Counted from the first letter of the stretch, positions 50,659 to 59,731 are shown. The stretch: 64,000 bases of DNA from an uncultured Rubrobacteraceae bacterium (GCA_902806085.1 CADCVH010000105.1:1-64000), one strand, 5' to 3'. Notes: generated from the sequence alone by a model not told the origin. Program-made: numbers and translations.

Positions 50659-51436
50659 TTTGCACCTCCGCTTCGGTCCGCCGGACGGAGATCCCGGCCT
50701 CCATCATCTGCCTCTTGACCTCGGAGATACTGTACTCCCCGAAGTGGAAGATGCTCGCGGCGAGGACCGCGCCCGCCCCGGCCCGGACGGCCGAGACCAT
50801 GTGCTCCGGCCCGCCGGCCCCGCCCGAGGCGACTATGGGGACGTTCGTCTTTTCGGCGACCGAGGAGATCAGGTCCAGGTCGTACCCGCTCTCGGTCCCG
50901 TCGGCGTCCATGCTGTTGAGCACGAACTCCCCGGCCCCCCGCCTCTCCCCCTCCACGAGCCACCCCACCGCGTCCATCCCGGTGTTGAGACGCCCGCCGT
51001 TGAGGTAGACCTCCCATCCCGGCCCGCCCTCCTTGCGCTTGACGTCGACGCTAAGGACGACGCACTGGGCGCCGAAGCGCTCGGCGCCGGCGTCTATGAG
51101 GCCGGGGTCCTGCACCGCGGCGCTGTTGACGGAGACCTTGTCGGCCCCGGCCCGCAGCATGGCCCGCATGTCTTCGGCCTTCCTGACGCCGCCGCCTATG
51201 GTGTACGGGACGAAGACCTCCGAGGCCGCGGCCCGGGCAAGCGCAGACGCGGTCTCGCGGCGCTCGTGGGAGGCGGTGATGTCGTAGAAGACGATCTCGT
51301 CGGCACCCTCGCGGTCGTAGAGGGCGGCGAGCTCGACCGGGTCCCCCGCGTCCCTCAGGTTCTTGAAGTTCGTCCCCTTGACGACCCTGCCGGCGTCCAC
51401 GTCCAGGCACGGTATGATGCGGACCTTCAGCCCCAC
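50651..51436 (-). CDS. hisF: Imidazole glycerol phosphate synthase cyclase subunit
   Basis: A 261-residue (beta/alpha)8 enzyme. MGLKVRIIPCLDVDAGRVVK opens it; FKNLRDAGDPVELAALYDRE, FVPYTIGGGVRKAEDMRAML, SVNSAAVQDPGLIDAGAERF and VLNSMDADGTESGYDLDLIS (catalytic aspartates near 11 and 133) follow, with VPIVASGGAGGPEHMV near 196. It makes imidazole glycerol phosphate and AICAR with HisH glutaminase; hisH and hisA are outside the window. ATG start at 51436, twelve bases from the DUF429 gene. Confidence 0.96.
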   Translation of the reverse strand: MGLKVRIIPCLDVDAGRVVKGTNFKNLRDAGDPVELAALYDREGADEIVFYDITASHERRETASALARAAASEVFVPYTIGGGVRKAEDMRAMLRAGADKVSVNSAAVQDPGLIDAGAERFGAQCVVLSVDVKRKEGGPGWEVYLNGGRLNTGMDAVGWLVEGERRGAGEFVLNSMDADGTESGYDLDLISSVAEKTNVPIVASGGAGGPEHMVSAVRAGAGAVLAASIFHFGEYSISEVKRQMMEAGISVRRTEAEVQSD

Positions 51437-51448
51437 GGCGTCCTCCCC

Positions 51449-52300
51449 CTAGACGTACGGGACCCCGGACGCGCGCGCCTCCTCGGCGATGCGGTCGCGC
51501 AAAGGATCCTTCGCCGGCAGGAGCACGGAGCCCTCGCTCCCCGAACCCACCACCATCGACCCGTCCCTGCCCCGCCAGTGGCGGTGGACGGTGTAGGCCG
51601 CGAGCGTGCCCTCGACGAGAGCCAGGATGCGGTCGAGCTCGGCGTGGGACATCGAGGCCGACACCTCGAGCTTGGAGACGTCTATGTTCTCCTCGGCAGA
51701 GGGGTCGGCCGAGAGGTTCCCGGTCCGCAGGCGCAGGCCCGGCGTGTCCCACAAAACCTCGATGGCGCCCCGGATCGCCGCGGCCCGGCCCTCCTTGTTA
51801 CCTTTGCGGAACTTGGGGTCCTCCATCCCCCGGAGTACCGTCGCCGGGTCCCCGTCGACCCCCGAACGCTCCAGGGAGAGGATCTTGAGCGTTGCGGCGG
51901 ACTCGACCTCCACGACGACGCTCTGGCCCCGCGCCCTCGGAAACGGGTAGTCGGTGTACTCGACGCCGACCTTCTCCAGCTCCGAGAGCAGGTCTTCTGC
52001 GAGGGGAGCGTCGTCGAACATCCTGCGGCTCGCCGAGTAGGCCGGCAGCGCGACCTTGGAGAGGATGCGTTCGATCCTCCGGGTCCCCCGCTCGTTCGGG
52101 ACGGCGAGCGGCGCGTCGACGCCCACGATCACGCCGCGCCGATCCTCCCCGTACGCCTCGATGGCCCCGCGCAACTCCTCCGGGCTCCCCGCGAAGGTGT
52201 TGGCGATGATGCTCCCCCGCTCGTCCATAACGACCAGGCAGGAATCCTTCTCCCGCGCCTCCCCCGGCCTCCACGCAAGCGCGCATCCCACGAACCTCAA
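51449..52300 (-). CDS. DUF429 family protein
   Basis: A 283-residue protein that begins RFVGCALAWRPGEAREKDSC and has VIVGVDAPLAVPNERGTRRI and AYSASRRMFDDAP in the DUF429 pattern (RNase H-like fold, predicted nuclease). TTG start at 52300 overlaps the glmM stop (TTGA) with AAGGAGG four bases away; a longer frame to 52360 lies within the glmM end. RKGNKEGRAAAIRGAIEVLW in the C-terminal half matches the family. Function is uncharacterised. It sits between glmM and hisF in a tight operon. Confidence 0.75.
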   Translation of the reverse strand: MRFVGCALAWRPGEAREKDSCLVVMDERGSIIANTFAGSPEELRGAIEAYGEDRRGVIVGVDAPLAVPNERGTRRIERILSKVALPAYSASRRMFDDAPLAEDLLSELEKVGVEYTDYPFPRARGQSVVVEVESAATLKILSLERSGVDGDPATVLRGMEDPKFRKGNKEGRAAAIRGAIEVLWDTPGLRLRTGNLSADPSAEENIDVSKLEVSASMSHAELDRILALVEGTLAAYTVHRHWRGRDGSMVVGSGSEGSVLLPAKDPLRDRIAEEARASGVPYV

Positions 52301-53625
52301 ACGTCCTCCTTCCCGGCCGCCTCGACGACCCGCGCGACTCCCGCGCAGACCTCCCGGCACACCGCCTCGTCTTCGTGCTCCACCATCACCCTCACCACCG
52401 GTTCCGTCCCGCTCGGCCTGAGCAGGATACGCCCCCGCTCCCCAAGTTTCTCCTCCGCCCCGGCGACCGCCCCCTCGACGGCGCCCAGCGCGGCGACGGC
52501 CTTCGCGGACCCCGCCCCGCCCACCGCGACGTTTATGAGCGTCTGCGGGTACACGTCCATAACGGTAGCAAGCTCGGAGAGCGGCTTCCCGCTGCGGGCC
52601 ATCACGTCAAGCAGCGCCAGCGCCGTAACCAGCCCGTCGCCCGTCGTGGCGTGCTCCGCGAGTATGACGTGCCCGGACTGCTCACCGCCCACGGACGCCC
52701 CCGTCCGCAGCATCTCCTCCGCCACGTGCCTGTCCCCGACCGGCGTGACCACGTAAGGAACGCCCATCCCGTCCATCGCCTTGAAAAAGCCGAGGTTGCT
52801 CATCACCGTTACGACCACGCCGCCGCCGAGCGCCCCGCGCTCCTTCAGGTCGCGGGCGAGGATGGCGAGGATCTTGTCCCCGTCGACGACGTTGCCCCGC
52901 TCGTCGACGGCCAGCACCCGGTCGGCGTCCCCGTCGAAGGCGAACGCGACGTCGTGGCCTGAGGCATCCAGATCCCCGATGTGGGTGGACCCGCAGCCCT
53001 CGTTTATGTTCGTGCCCGTCGGGTCGGCCCCAACGACCGTCACCTCCGCGCCGATCCGCCCCAGCGCCTCGGGCGCGGCCCTGTACGCGGCACCATTTGC
53101 GCAGTCGAGCAGGACCTTCATGCCCCCGGCGTCCGGGCTCAACCGCTTCAAGGTTTCCCCCGCGTACAGGCCCGCCGCGTCGTCGAGGGTTTCGACGGCG
53201 CCGATGCCGTCGCCGGTGGGACGCGGCACTTCGGCCCCGGTCCCCTCCTCTATCTCGCGCTCCCGCTCCCGCGGCAGCTTGCGTCCCTCGCCGGAGAAGA
53301 ACTTGATGCCGTTGTCCGGGTAGGGGTTGTGGGAAGCGCTGACGACCGCGGCGGCCGTCGCCCCGAGGCCGGGCGCGAGGGCGGCGACACCGGGCGTCGG
53401 GATCACGCCGAGGTCCACCACCCGGGCGCCGCCTGCCGAGAGCCCCGCGCACAGTGCGCCTGAGAGCATCCCGCCCGAGAGGCGGGTGTCCCGCCCGACG
53501 AGGACGGTCCCCCCGAAGACGCCCGCGGCGGCGAGCCCGAGGCGCACGGCGTCCTCCGGCGTGAGGTCCCTGTTGGCGACCCCGCGCACCCCGTCGGTGC
53601 CGAAGGTGATGGTCTTGTCTTTCAG
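52297..53625 (-). CDS. glmM: Phosphoglucosamine mutase
   Basis: A 442-residue enzyme. Its family start TFGTDGVRGVANRDLTPEDA lies at residues 7 onward, the catalytic serine in AAVVSASHNPYPDNGIKFFS near 99, the metal loop FAFDGDADRVLAVDERGNVV near 231 and GEQSGHVILAEHATTGDGLV with LLRPSGTEPVVRVM at the end. It converts glucosamine-6-P to glucosamine-1-P for cell-wall precursors. The only start that fits is CTG 53625, overlapping the GNAT stop (CTGA) with GGAGG four bases upstream; no ATG, GTG or TTG fits before TFGTDG. The frame reaching to 53982 is not conserved. Confidence 0.93.
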   Translation of the reverse strand: MKDKTITFGTDGVRGVANRDLTPEDAVRLGLAAAGVFGGTVLVGRDTRLSGGMLSGALCAGLSAGGARVVDLGVIPTPGVAALAPGLGATAAAVVSASHNPYPDNGIKFFSGEGRKLPREREREIEEGTGAEVPRPTGDGIGAVETLDDAAGLYAGETLKRLSPDAGGMKVLLDCANGAAYRAAPEALGRIGAEVTVVGADPTGTNINEGCGSTHIGDLDASGHDVAFAFDGDADRVLAVDERGNVVDGDKILAILARDLKERGALGGGVVVTVMSNLGFFKAMDGMGVPYVVTPVGDRHVAEEMLRTGASVGGEQSGHVILAEHATTGDGLVTALALLDVMARSGKPLSELATVMDVYPQTLINVAVGGAGSAKAVAALGAVEGAVAGAEEKLGERGRILLRPSGTEPVVRVMVEHEDEAVCREVCAGVARVVEAAGKEDV

Positions 53626-54062
53626 GCTTCCTCCGTTTCGGTTCCGGGGTAGATCCTGAACCCGACCTGCTCCCTGTGTCTCAAAGACCTGTAGAAGTCC
53701 AGGCTCTCGTCCGAGGCTATAAGGTCCATGCGCCCGGCCCCCAACCTCGCGAAGGCCTCGTCCACGAGCCCCCTGCCCACGCCCCTGCGGCGCCACTTCT
53801 CGTCGACCGCGAGCAGGCCGAGGTGCGCCTGGAAGACGCCGTCGCCAAAGACCTGGCCGAAACCTGCGACCTCGCCGGGATCCCGCGCAGAGGCGATTAC
53901 CGCGGTCACCCCGGGCGCGGTGAGGGACCTGCGGGTGAGGTCCGGGCCGTAGCGGAAGTTGTCCCACCCGAGCGAGCGGCATATCCCGACAACCCCGCAG
54001 AGGTGCGAACCCGCGCCGAAAGCTTCGTACACTACGGACGGGCCTTTTCCCTCGGGCTTCAC
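53622..54062 (-). CDS. GNAT-family N-acetyltransferase
   Basis: A 146-residue acetyltransferase from GTG 54062. The acetyl-CoA site reads AHLGLLAVDEKWRRRGVGRG then LVDEAFARLGAG (about 79-111), the usual Q/RxxGxG/A block, followed by DLIASDESLDFYRSL, where the general-base and substrate region lie. N-terminal 60 residues are less conserved. Substrate unknown. It is upstream of and overlapping glmM, and downstream of the rpsI terminator hairpin, so it may be the first gene of the glmM-his unit. Confidence 0.85.
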   Translation of the reverse strand: MKPEGKGPSVVYEAFGAGSHLCGVVGICRSLGWDNFRYGPDLTRRSLTAPGVTAVIASARDPGEVAGFGQVFGDGVFQAHLGLLAVDEKWRRRGVGRGLVDEAFARLGAGRMDLIASDESLDFYRSLRHREQVGFRIYPGTETEEA

Positions 54063-54082
54063 GCGGGCCTCCCTTTGAGCGC

Positions 54083-54117
54083 AGGCGAGCCCTTCCGGGT
54101 CGTGGAAGGGCTCGCCT
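54083..54117 (-). terminator. Strong hairpin terminator after rpsI
   Basis: AGGCGAGCCCTTCC (54083-54096) and GGAAGGGCTCGCCT (54104-54117) form a perfect 14-bp stem with a 7-base loop, 28 bases beyond the rpsI stop on the minus strand. No long T tract follows, so attenuation rather than full stop is possible for the downstream GNAT-glmM unit. Confidence 0.75.
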
Positions 54118-54144
54118 GGTAAAGCGCCTCTCGCTCGGGCGCTT

Positions 54145-54537
<393 letters not shown>

Positions 54538-54969
54538 TTATCCCACCTCGAGCGTCTGCGGGTCCTGGGCGGCATGGGGATGCTCGGGACCGGCGTAGAT
54601 CTTCAACTTCTTGAACTGCTGGCGGGAGAGCCGGCTCTTGGGCATCATCCCGTAGACGGCCTTGCGCAACACCTCGGTCGGCTTGCGCTGGAGCATCTGC
54701 GCGTAGCTGGTCTCCTTCATCCCGCCCGGGTACCCCGAGTGGCGCCGGTAGACCTTCTGCTCGGCCTTCCTGCCCGTGACGACCACCCTATCGGCGTTCA
54801 CCACGACCACGAAGTCGCCCACGTCCACGTGCGGCGTGTACTGCGCCTTGTGCTTGCCGCGCAACACCCGCGCGATCTCGGTCGAAAGCCGCCCGAGGGT
54901 CTTCCCCTCCGCGTCAACGACATACCACTTCCGCTCGACCTCGAGGGGCCGCGCCATGAAACTCTTCAT
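54538..54969 (-). CDS. rplM: 50S ribosomal protein L13 (uL13)
   Basis: A 143-residue protein. I choose ATG 54969 ([20 protein letters not shown]) since L13 N-termini normally begin MKTF/MKSF; an ATG directly upstream at 54972 is the alternative, and GGAGG at 54973-54977 is too close to that one. Conserved [20 protein letters not shown] and [20 protein letters not shown] blocks follow. L13 is an early-assembly 23S-binding protein. Its operon with rpsI is standard. Confidence 0.98.
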   Translation of the reverse strand: MKSFMARPLEVERKWYVVDAEGKTLGRLSTEIARVLRGKHKAQYTPHVDVGDFVVVVNADRVVVTGRKAEQKVYRRHSGYPGGMKETSYAQMLQRKPTEVLRKAVYGMMPKSRLSRQQFKKLKIYAGPEHPHAAQDPQTLEVG

Positions 54970-55111
54970 CATCCTCCGGAGGTTTTACAGACTACTCTAA
55001 AAAGGCCTCTAAGCGGATCAAATAGTAGCATACATCCACAAAAAGGCCACCACGGGGCCTCACCTGAGAGGTGTATCGTCCTCGACCGGGTCGAGGTACC
55101 CGGAGGCACGA

Positions 55112-55140
55112 GGCTTTGAGGTTCCAGGTTTTGAGGGGTG
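55112..55140 (+). repeat. Second copy of the dispersed GGCTTTGAGG repeat
   Basis: 29 bases here match 34358-34386 (reverse complement) at 27 positions: GGCTTTGAGGTTC, a 3-base core AGG, and TTTGAGGGGTG. It sits between the Fur-family gene and rplM. Confidence 0.7.
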
Positions 55141-55247
55141 GTGGAGCGGCATCGCCCCGATTACGAGCCCCTGAGGCTGACCCGGGTCGCAACTTCGGGC
55201 TCCGAGTCGCGCGCCCCTAAGGCCTGATGCCTCAGAACCTGCAGCCT

Positions 55248-55631
55248 CTAGGCGACGCAGTCGGCGCAGCGCCCGTACAGCGTCAGGCTGTGGTCCTCGA
55301 CGGTGTACCCGCCGGGGAGCATCGTCCCCCGCGGGATGCCGACCGGGCACACGCCCAGGTCGTAGGTCTGCTCGCACACCCGGCAACGAAAATGGTGGTG
55401 GTGCCCCCGGTCGGCCGTCTCGTAGTGTGGCTCCTCACCCGGCAGTTCCACCGCCACGATCTCGCCGCCCTCCCGTAGCGCCTTTACCGCCCGGTAGACC
55501 GTCGCGATGCCGAGGCGCGGTATCTCCCCGCCGGCCCGCTCGTGGATCTGGGCGATAGAGAGCGGCCCCTCGGCCTCCCGGATCTTGCCGAGGATGGCGC
55601 TCCGTTGCCTCGTCTGCCGCCCCGTGCCCAC
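55248..55631 (-). CDS. Fur/Zur/PerR-family metalloregulator
   Basis: A 127-residue regulator from GTG 55631 (a longer frame upstream is not conserved). The wHTH reads RQRSAILGKIREAEGPLSIA then IATVYRAVKALREGGEIVAV, and the metal sites are HHHHFRCRVCEQTYDLGVCP followed by CADCVA, two CxxC pairs of the structural zinc. Whether it is Zur, Fur or PerR cannot be told from these motifs, but a divergent zinc-type ABC importer lies nearby, favouring Zur. An imperfect palindrome before that importer is its possible site. Confidence 0.9.
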   Translation of the reverse strand: MGTGRQTRQRSAILGKIREAEGPLSIAQIHERAGGEIPRLGIATVYRAVKALREGGEIVAVELPGEEPHYETADRGHHHHFRCRVCEQTYDLGVCPVGIPRGTMLPGGYTVEDHSLTLYGRCADCVA

Positions 55632-55691
55632 GCCGGCAATATACCACGCCCGCCTCGAATCTTGCGAACACAAACTCAATAGCAACGCGCT

Positions 55692-55904
55692 TCAGGGCAC
55701 CGGGTCGTGCCCACCCCTACAGAAAGGGTTGCAGCGGAGGATGCGCCAGGCGCCAAGGAGGCCGCCCCGTATCGCCCCGTGCTTCTGTATGGCCTCGACG
55801 GTGTACTTCGAGCAGCTTGGGGTGAACCTGCAAGATGGGGGCAGGAGCGGGGAGACGAAGCGCTGGTAGATCCGGATGGCACCCACGAGGGCCCTGCCGA
55901 TCAA
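55692..55904 (-). CDS. yidD: Membrane protein insertion efficiency factor
   Basis: A 70-residue protein from TTG 55904. It reads [40 protein letters not shown] and [20 protein letters not shown] with CRGGHDPVP, the complete YidD family signature (CRFxPTCS-type block). It binds the membrane and aids YidC-dependent insertion. In many genomes it is beside yidC and rpmH; here it is isolated next to the Fur-type regulator and sufE. Confidence 0.95.
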   Translation of the reverse strand: MIGRALVGAIRIYQRFVSPLLPPSCRFTPSCSKYTVEAIQKHGAIRGGLLGAWRILRCNPFCRGGHDPVP

Positions 55905-55961
55905 CGCGGTCCTCCCCTCATCCCGCCCCCATCCACCGGACCGCGTAGTAGGAGGCCCGGG

Positions 55962-56405
55962 CTAACCGGCCCTCCGGACCTCCAGGCCCTCCCGCACCCG
56001 CCGCTTGAGGCGCCACAGGATCGCCGAGATACCGCGCAGCCTGAGCGGTGAGATCACCTCGTTCAGGCCCATCCTGACGTAGAAGTCGTCGGGAGTCGCC
56101 AGGATCTCTTCCGCAGGCAGCCCGTTTAAACCTTCGTAGACCACGCCCGCGAAACTGCGCGTGGTCGGCGCCTGCTGCGGGGCGTCGAAGTACATCTGAA
56201 CCCGGCCCTCGTCGTCGATCTCCTCCGCCAGAAAAAACGGCGTCTGGCACTCGTGAACCCTCTCCATCTCGTCCCGATGCTCCTCGAGGTACCCGGGCAG
56301 AGGCGGCACCTTCTTCGAGTACTCCAGCAACATCGGCAAGCGGAAAGAGGCCGGCGCCTCGCCAAACTCGGTAACTATATGTTCCAGTTTCTGCGGCATG
56401 CTCAT
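55962..56405 (-). CDS. sufE: SufE-like cysteine desulfurase activator
   Basis: A 147-residue protein from ATG 56405 (MSMPQKLEHIVTEFGEAPAS). Conserved features: LLEYSKKVPPLPGYLEEHRD, the sulfur-accepting cysteine in ERVHECQTPFFLAEEIDDEG near 51, and YEGLNGLPAEEILATPDDFY near 97. SufE takes persulfide from SufS for iron-sulfur cluster assembly. No suf genes are nearby. It ends upstream of yidD and is divergent from the zinc/manganese importer. Confidence 0.9.
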   Translation of the reverse strand: MSMPQKLEHIVTEFGEAPASFRLPMLLEYSKKVPPLPGYLEEHRDEMERVHECQTPFFLAEEIDDEGRVQMYFDAPQQAPTTRSFAGVVYEGLNGLPAEEILATPDDFYVRMGLNEVISPLRLRGISAILWRLKRRVREGLEVRRAG

Positions 56406-56507
56406 AACGCCCCGATCATACCAGAGGCCACGCCCTTGACGACCCCGGCCCAGCCCCCGCCGCAGGGCCCACCCCACCCCCCTCGCCACCATCCGGGTTT
56501 TATATTT

Positions 56508-56527
56508 AGTGATAATGCAGTATCATT
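56508..56527. promoter_or_regulatory. Candidate Zur/Fur-type operator before the metal importer
   Basis: AGTGATA (56508-56514) and TATCATT (56521-56527) form an inverted repeat with one mismatch in an unusually AT-rich spacer (TATATTTAGTGATAATGCAG then TATCATTTTA). It lies 95 bases before the importer start codon and could be a 7-6-7 metalloregulator box. Confidence 0.5.
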
Positions 56528-56621
56528 TTACGCCGGCGGCCGAGGACGGGCGACGAGCGGAAGGTGTCCGCACCGGGGCGCGGGTGCCCGCAACAGGCAG
56601 GAGACGATGGGGAGGACCGGC

Positions 56622-57620
56622 ATGGACTTACGTAGGCTTCTAGCGGTGGTGTTCGGGGTGTTGCTCACGTCCGTGCTGGCTGCCTGCGGCGGCGGAGGCG
56701 GGGGTGGCCAGGGCGGCCCCGGCGGCGGCCCCGTAAGGGTGGTCGCCACCTACAGCATCCTCGGGGACCTGGTCGAGAACGTCGGCGGGGAGAACGTGGA
56801 GCTGACCACGCTCGTCGGACCCAACGGCGACGCCCACACCTTCGAGCCCGCGCCGTCTGACAACGCGAGGCTCTCGGAGGCCGGGGTGGTCTTCGAGAAC
56901 GGCCTCGGGTTCGAGACCTGGCTCGACGACCTCTACGGGTCCTCCGGCTCCGAGGCGGAGCGCGTGGTGGTGACGGAGAACGTCGAGACGCTGCCCGTAG
57001 CCGAAGAGGAGCACGGCGACGAGCACGCGGAGGAAGAGGCGGGGCACGAGGAAGAAGGCGGGCACGCCGGCGAAGAGGAGGAGCACGGCGAGTACGACCC
57101 GCACGTCTGGCACGATCCGGCCAACGCGGTCGTGATGGTGCAGGAGATCCGGGACGCCCTCGCCGAGGCCGACCCGGAGAATGCCGAGGCCTACGAGCGG
57201 AACGCCGAGGAGTACGTCTCGGAGCTCGAAGATCTCGACGCCGAGGCACGGGAGCAGGTGGACACGGTTCCCGAGGACAACCGCACGCTCTTCACCTCCC
57301 ACGACACCTTCGGCTACTTCGCGGAGCGCTACGGTTTCGAGGTGGACACCGCGCTCGCCTCCGTCAGCACGGAGACCGGCGACCCCTCGGCCGGGGAGAC
57401 GGCGGAGCTTGTCGAGGAGATAGAGGCGAGCGGGGTGCCGGCCATCTTCGCGGAGAACGTCTCCGATCCCGGGGTGATGGAGGGGATCGCCTCGGAGGCG
57501 GGCGTGGAACTGGCGCCGGCGCTCTACACCGACGCCCTGGGAGAGCCGGGAAGCGAAGGCGCGACGTACATCCGGATGGTGCGGTACAACGTCTCGACCA
57601 TGTCCGAGGCGCTTCAGTAG
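56622..57620 (+). CDS. znuA: Zinc/manganese ABC transporter binding lipoprotein
   Basis: A 332-residue cluster A-I binding protein from ATG 56622 (GGGGAGG seven bases upstream; ATG 56607 is possible). The lipobox LAAC follows MDLRRLLAVVFGVLLTSVLA. Mature domains: VRVVATYSILGDLVENVGGE, ligand histidine in GPNGDAHTFEPAPSDNARL, and the His/Glu-rich loop EEEHGDEHAEEEAGHEEEGG then HAGEEEEHGEYDPHVWHDP, typical of Zn2+-specific ZnuA. The C-lobe has ASGVPAIFAENVSDPGVMEG. High loop charge suggests zinc. Divergent regulator of the Fur family nearby. Confidence 0.93.
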   Translation: MDLRRLLAVVFGVLLTSVLAACGGGGGGGQGGPGGGPVRVVATYSILGDLVENVGGENVELTTLVGPNGDAHTFEPAPSDNARLSEAGVVFENGLGFETWLDDLYGSSGSEAERVVVTENVETLPVAEEEHGDEHAEEEAGHEEEGGHAGEEEEHGEYDPHVWHDPANAVVMVQEIRDALAEADPENAEAYERNAEEYVSELEDLDAEAREQVDTVPEDNRTLFTSHDTFGYFAERYGFEVDTALASVSTETGDPSAGETAELVEEIEASGVPAIFAENVSDPGVMEGIASEAGVELAPALYTDALGEPGSEGATYIRMVRYNVSTMSEALQ

Positions 57621-58390
57621 TGAGAGACCCTTCCCTGCCCTACGGCCACCGGCGCCACGCGGCCACAATCCCGGGCGCCCCGGCGCTGGCCGCGAAGTCC
57701 GTCAGCGCCGGGTATGCGGGATCGGCGGAACTCGCGTTGCAGGAGGTGAGCCTAAAGGTGCCGGCCGGCGCCAGGATCGCGCTCGTGGGGCCCAACGGCT
57801 CGGGCAAGTCCACGCTGCTCAAGGCGGTGGCGGGGCTGTTTCCGGTGAAGGGCGGCGAGATACGGGTCTACGGCAACCCCGTCGGGGCGTGCCACCACAG
57901 GGTCGCGTACCTGCCCCAGCGCGGCGAGATCGACTGGCGGTTCCCGATCAGCCTCCAGAGGCTCGTCACCACGGGCCGCTACGTCCACCTCGGCTGGCTC
58001 AAACGCCCGGGCCGCTCGGACCGCGAGATCGTCTCGCGCACCATCGACGACCTCGGCCTCTCGCCGCTCGCAGAACGCCAGATCGGACAACTGTCCGGCG
58101 GCCAACAACAGCGCGCCCTCCTCGCCCGGGCGCTGGTCCAGGAGGGGGACCTGCTCCTCTTGGACGAGCCCTTAAACGCCGTGGACGCCGGCACCCGCGA
58201 GACCATCTCGGGGGTTCTCTCAGGGCTGCAACAGCGGGGCAAGACCATGGTAGTCGCCACCCACGATCTCGAGAGCCTCGCCTCCGAGTTCGACGGGGCG
58301 CTCTACCTGAGAGAGGGCCGGGAGGCCGAGCCCGGGCCGGGCGCGTTCGTGGGCCTTCCGGTCGGACGGGAGGCCGCGTGGGCCGGCTGA
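57620..58390 (+). CDS. znuC: Zinc/manganese ABC transporter ATP-binding protein
   Basis: A 256-residue ATPase from GTG 57620, overlapping the previous stop. Walker A VGPNGSGKST near 55, YLPQRGEIDWRFPISLQRLV of the Mn/Zn ATPases near 96, signature LSGGQQQRALLARAL near 154 and LLLLDEPLNAVD near 176, with VVATHDLESLA. It powers uptake with the permease encoded next, whose start lies within its last four codons. Confidence 0.94.
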   Translation: MRDPSLPYGHRRHAATIPGAPALAAKSVSAGYAGSAELALQEVSLKVPAGARIALVGPNGSGKSTLLKAVAGLFPVKGGEIRVYGNPVGACHHRVAYLPQRGEIDWRFPISLQRLVTTGRYVHLGWLKRPGRSDREIVSRTIDDLGLSPLAERQIGQLSGGQQQRALLARALVQEGDLLLLDEPLNAVDAGTRETISGVLSGLQQRGKTMVVATHDLESLASEFDGALYLREGREAEPGPGAFVGLPVGREAAWAG

Positions 58391-59208
58391 CGGAGCCGCT
58401 GCAGTTTACGTTCATGCAGACCGGGCTCCTGGCCGCGGTCCTCGTGGGGGTTACGTGCGCGGTGCTCGGGGTCTACGTGGTGTTGCGCAGCATGGCGTTT
58501 ATCGGGGACGCGCTGGCGCACACGATCCTGCCCGGGCTCGTCGCAGCGTACCTGCTGGGGCTGAACCTGTTGGGCGGCGCGGTGGTCGCCGGGATCGCCA
58601 CGGCCCTCGGGATAGGCTGGCTCTCGCGGCGCGGGACGCTGCGCGAGGACACGGCCATCGGCGTCACCTTTACCGGCATGTTCGCACTCGGCATCCTGCT
58701 GATGAGCACGGCCAACTCTTTCAGGGACTTCTCGCACATGCTCTTCGGCAACGTGCTCGGCATCGTCCCCCGCGACCTCGTGCTCATCTCCGCGCTCGCG
58801 CTGCTCGTGCTCGTGTTCCTCTTCCTATTCCACAAAGAGTTGGAGCTGACCTCCTTCGACCCCGTGCACGCGAAGGCGATGGGCCTCGGGGCGGACAAGG
58901 TACGCTACGGGCTGCTCGTCCTGCTCTCCCTGACCGTCGTGGCCGGCATACAGGCGGTGGGCGTCGTCCTCATCAGCGCCCTCCTCATCACGCCGGCCGC
59001 CGCGGCCTCGCTCGTCACCAACAGCCTCCCCAGGATGATGGCGATCTCCGCGGCCATCGCGGCCTTCTCCGGCGTCGCCGGCCTCTACGCCTCCTACTTC
59101 TTCGACGTCGCCTCGGGTGCGGCCATCGTCCTCGCCTGCACCGCCTGTTTCAGCGTCGCCTACCTCGTGAGGGTGCTGCAACGGGGCATGAGTAAAACCG
59201 CCGGGTAA
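58378..59208 (+). CDS. znuB: Zinc/manganese ABC transporter permease
   Basis: A 276-residue ABC-3 permease from GTG 58378, overlapping the ATPase gene by 13 bases. Segments: LVGVTCAVLGVYVVLRSMAF, FIGDALAHTILPGLVAAYLL, LREDTAIGVTFTGMFALGIL, and GVVLISALLITPAAAASLVT, with about eight spans. The family transports Zn2+ or Mn2+. The run znuA-znuC-znuB is complete. The C-terminus is a short basic tail (RVLQRGMSKTAG). Confidence 0.94.
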   Translation: MGRLTEPLQFTFMQTGLLAAVLVGVTCAVLGVYVVLRSMAFIGDALAHTILPGLVAAYLLGLNLLGGAVVAGIATALGIGWLSRRGTLREDTAIGVTFTGMFALGILLMSTANSFRDFSHMLFGNVLGIVPRDLVLISALALLVLVFLFLFHKELELTSFDPVHAKAMGLGADKVRYGLLVLLSLTVVAGIQAVGVVLISALLITPAAAASLVTNSLPRMMAISAAIAAFSGVAGLYASYFFDVASGAAIVLACTACFSVAYLVRVLQRGMSKTAG

Positions 59209-59228
59209 CTTCCCCACTCCTAGGCCCG

Positions 59229-59507
59229 ATGACCTGTTGTTTTAGGCTCGGTGCCCCTTCGCCCATGCCGCGACTCTTCTACAGCCTGTTCCAGACCGCA
59301 ACCGGTTCACCGAAGACGCGCCCGCGCCGTGAGGCCGGGCAGGCGATCCTCGTGTTGGGTGCCGCGGGAGGTGTCGGCTCGGCGCTCACCGAACTCGCCG
59401 CCCCAAACTCGGCCACAGTTTGCGCACCGTATGGCTGCAGCCAGGCTTGGCAGAAAACGGGGAAATTCTCCGTCGCCTGTGCGTCCAAGAAGTATGCGCC
59501 CCGGTGA
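59229..59507 (+). pseudogene. Remnant of an MDR-family quinone oxidoreductase
   Basis: In the frame 59229-59507 the stretch TGSPKTRPRREAGQAILVLG, then AAGGVGSALTELA matches the NADPH-binding glycine-rich turn of zinc-independent quinone reductases (GQTVLVHGAAGGVGSAAVQLA in intact members). After it the sequence turns to PNSATVCAPYGCSQAW and ends at a stop. The catalytic N-terminal half and the rest of the C-terminus are absent. Only about 40 residues are recognisable. Confidence 0.5.
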
Positions 59508-59731
59508 AAGGTTATGCGGCTAGCGTTGCTTACGGTAGCAAGCAAAAGTCGCAAACGTAACCCAGATTAGCCAATCGGGGGCTTACGGAAGCACGGGCAC
59601 CGCTTCCGAGAACGCGCTGGGCCGCTCGAACGCTCCTCGAGGGCGGTTTCTATGCAGCTAAACGAATGTCGCGGGGTTTCGTTCTCGGAAGTTGGTGGTC
59701 GCGGCGTCGTGCGACGGTGGGGGGAGGCCGA
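59508..59731. other. Gene-poor stretch after the MDR remnant
   Basis: No supported gene. Together with 59209-59507 it forms a 520-base decayed zone between the metal importer and the next minus-strand genes. Confidence 0.5.

Noticed and set aside
49463-52756. A very long plus-strand frame of 1097 codons opposite trpE-hisF-glmM
   Set aside because: It is antisense to five clearly conserved genes; high GC content suppresses stops in the shadow frame, and no domain is seen.
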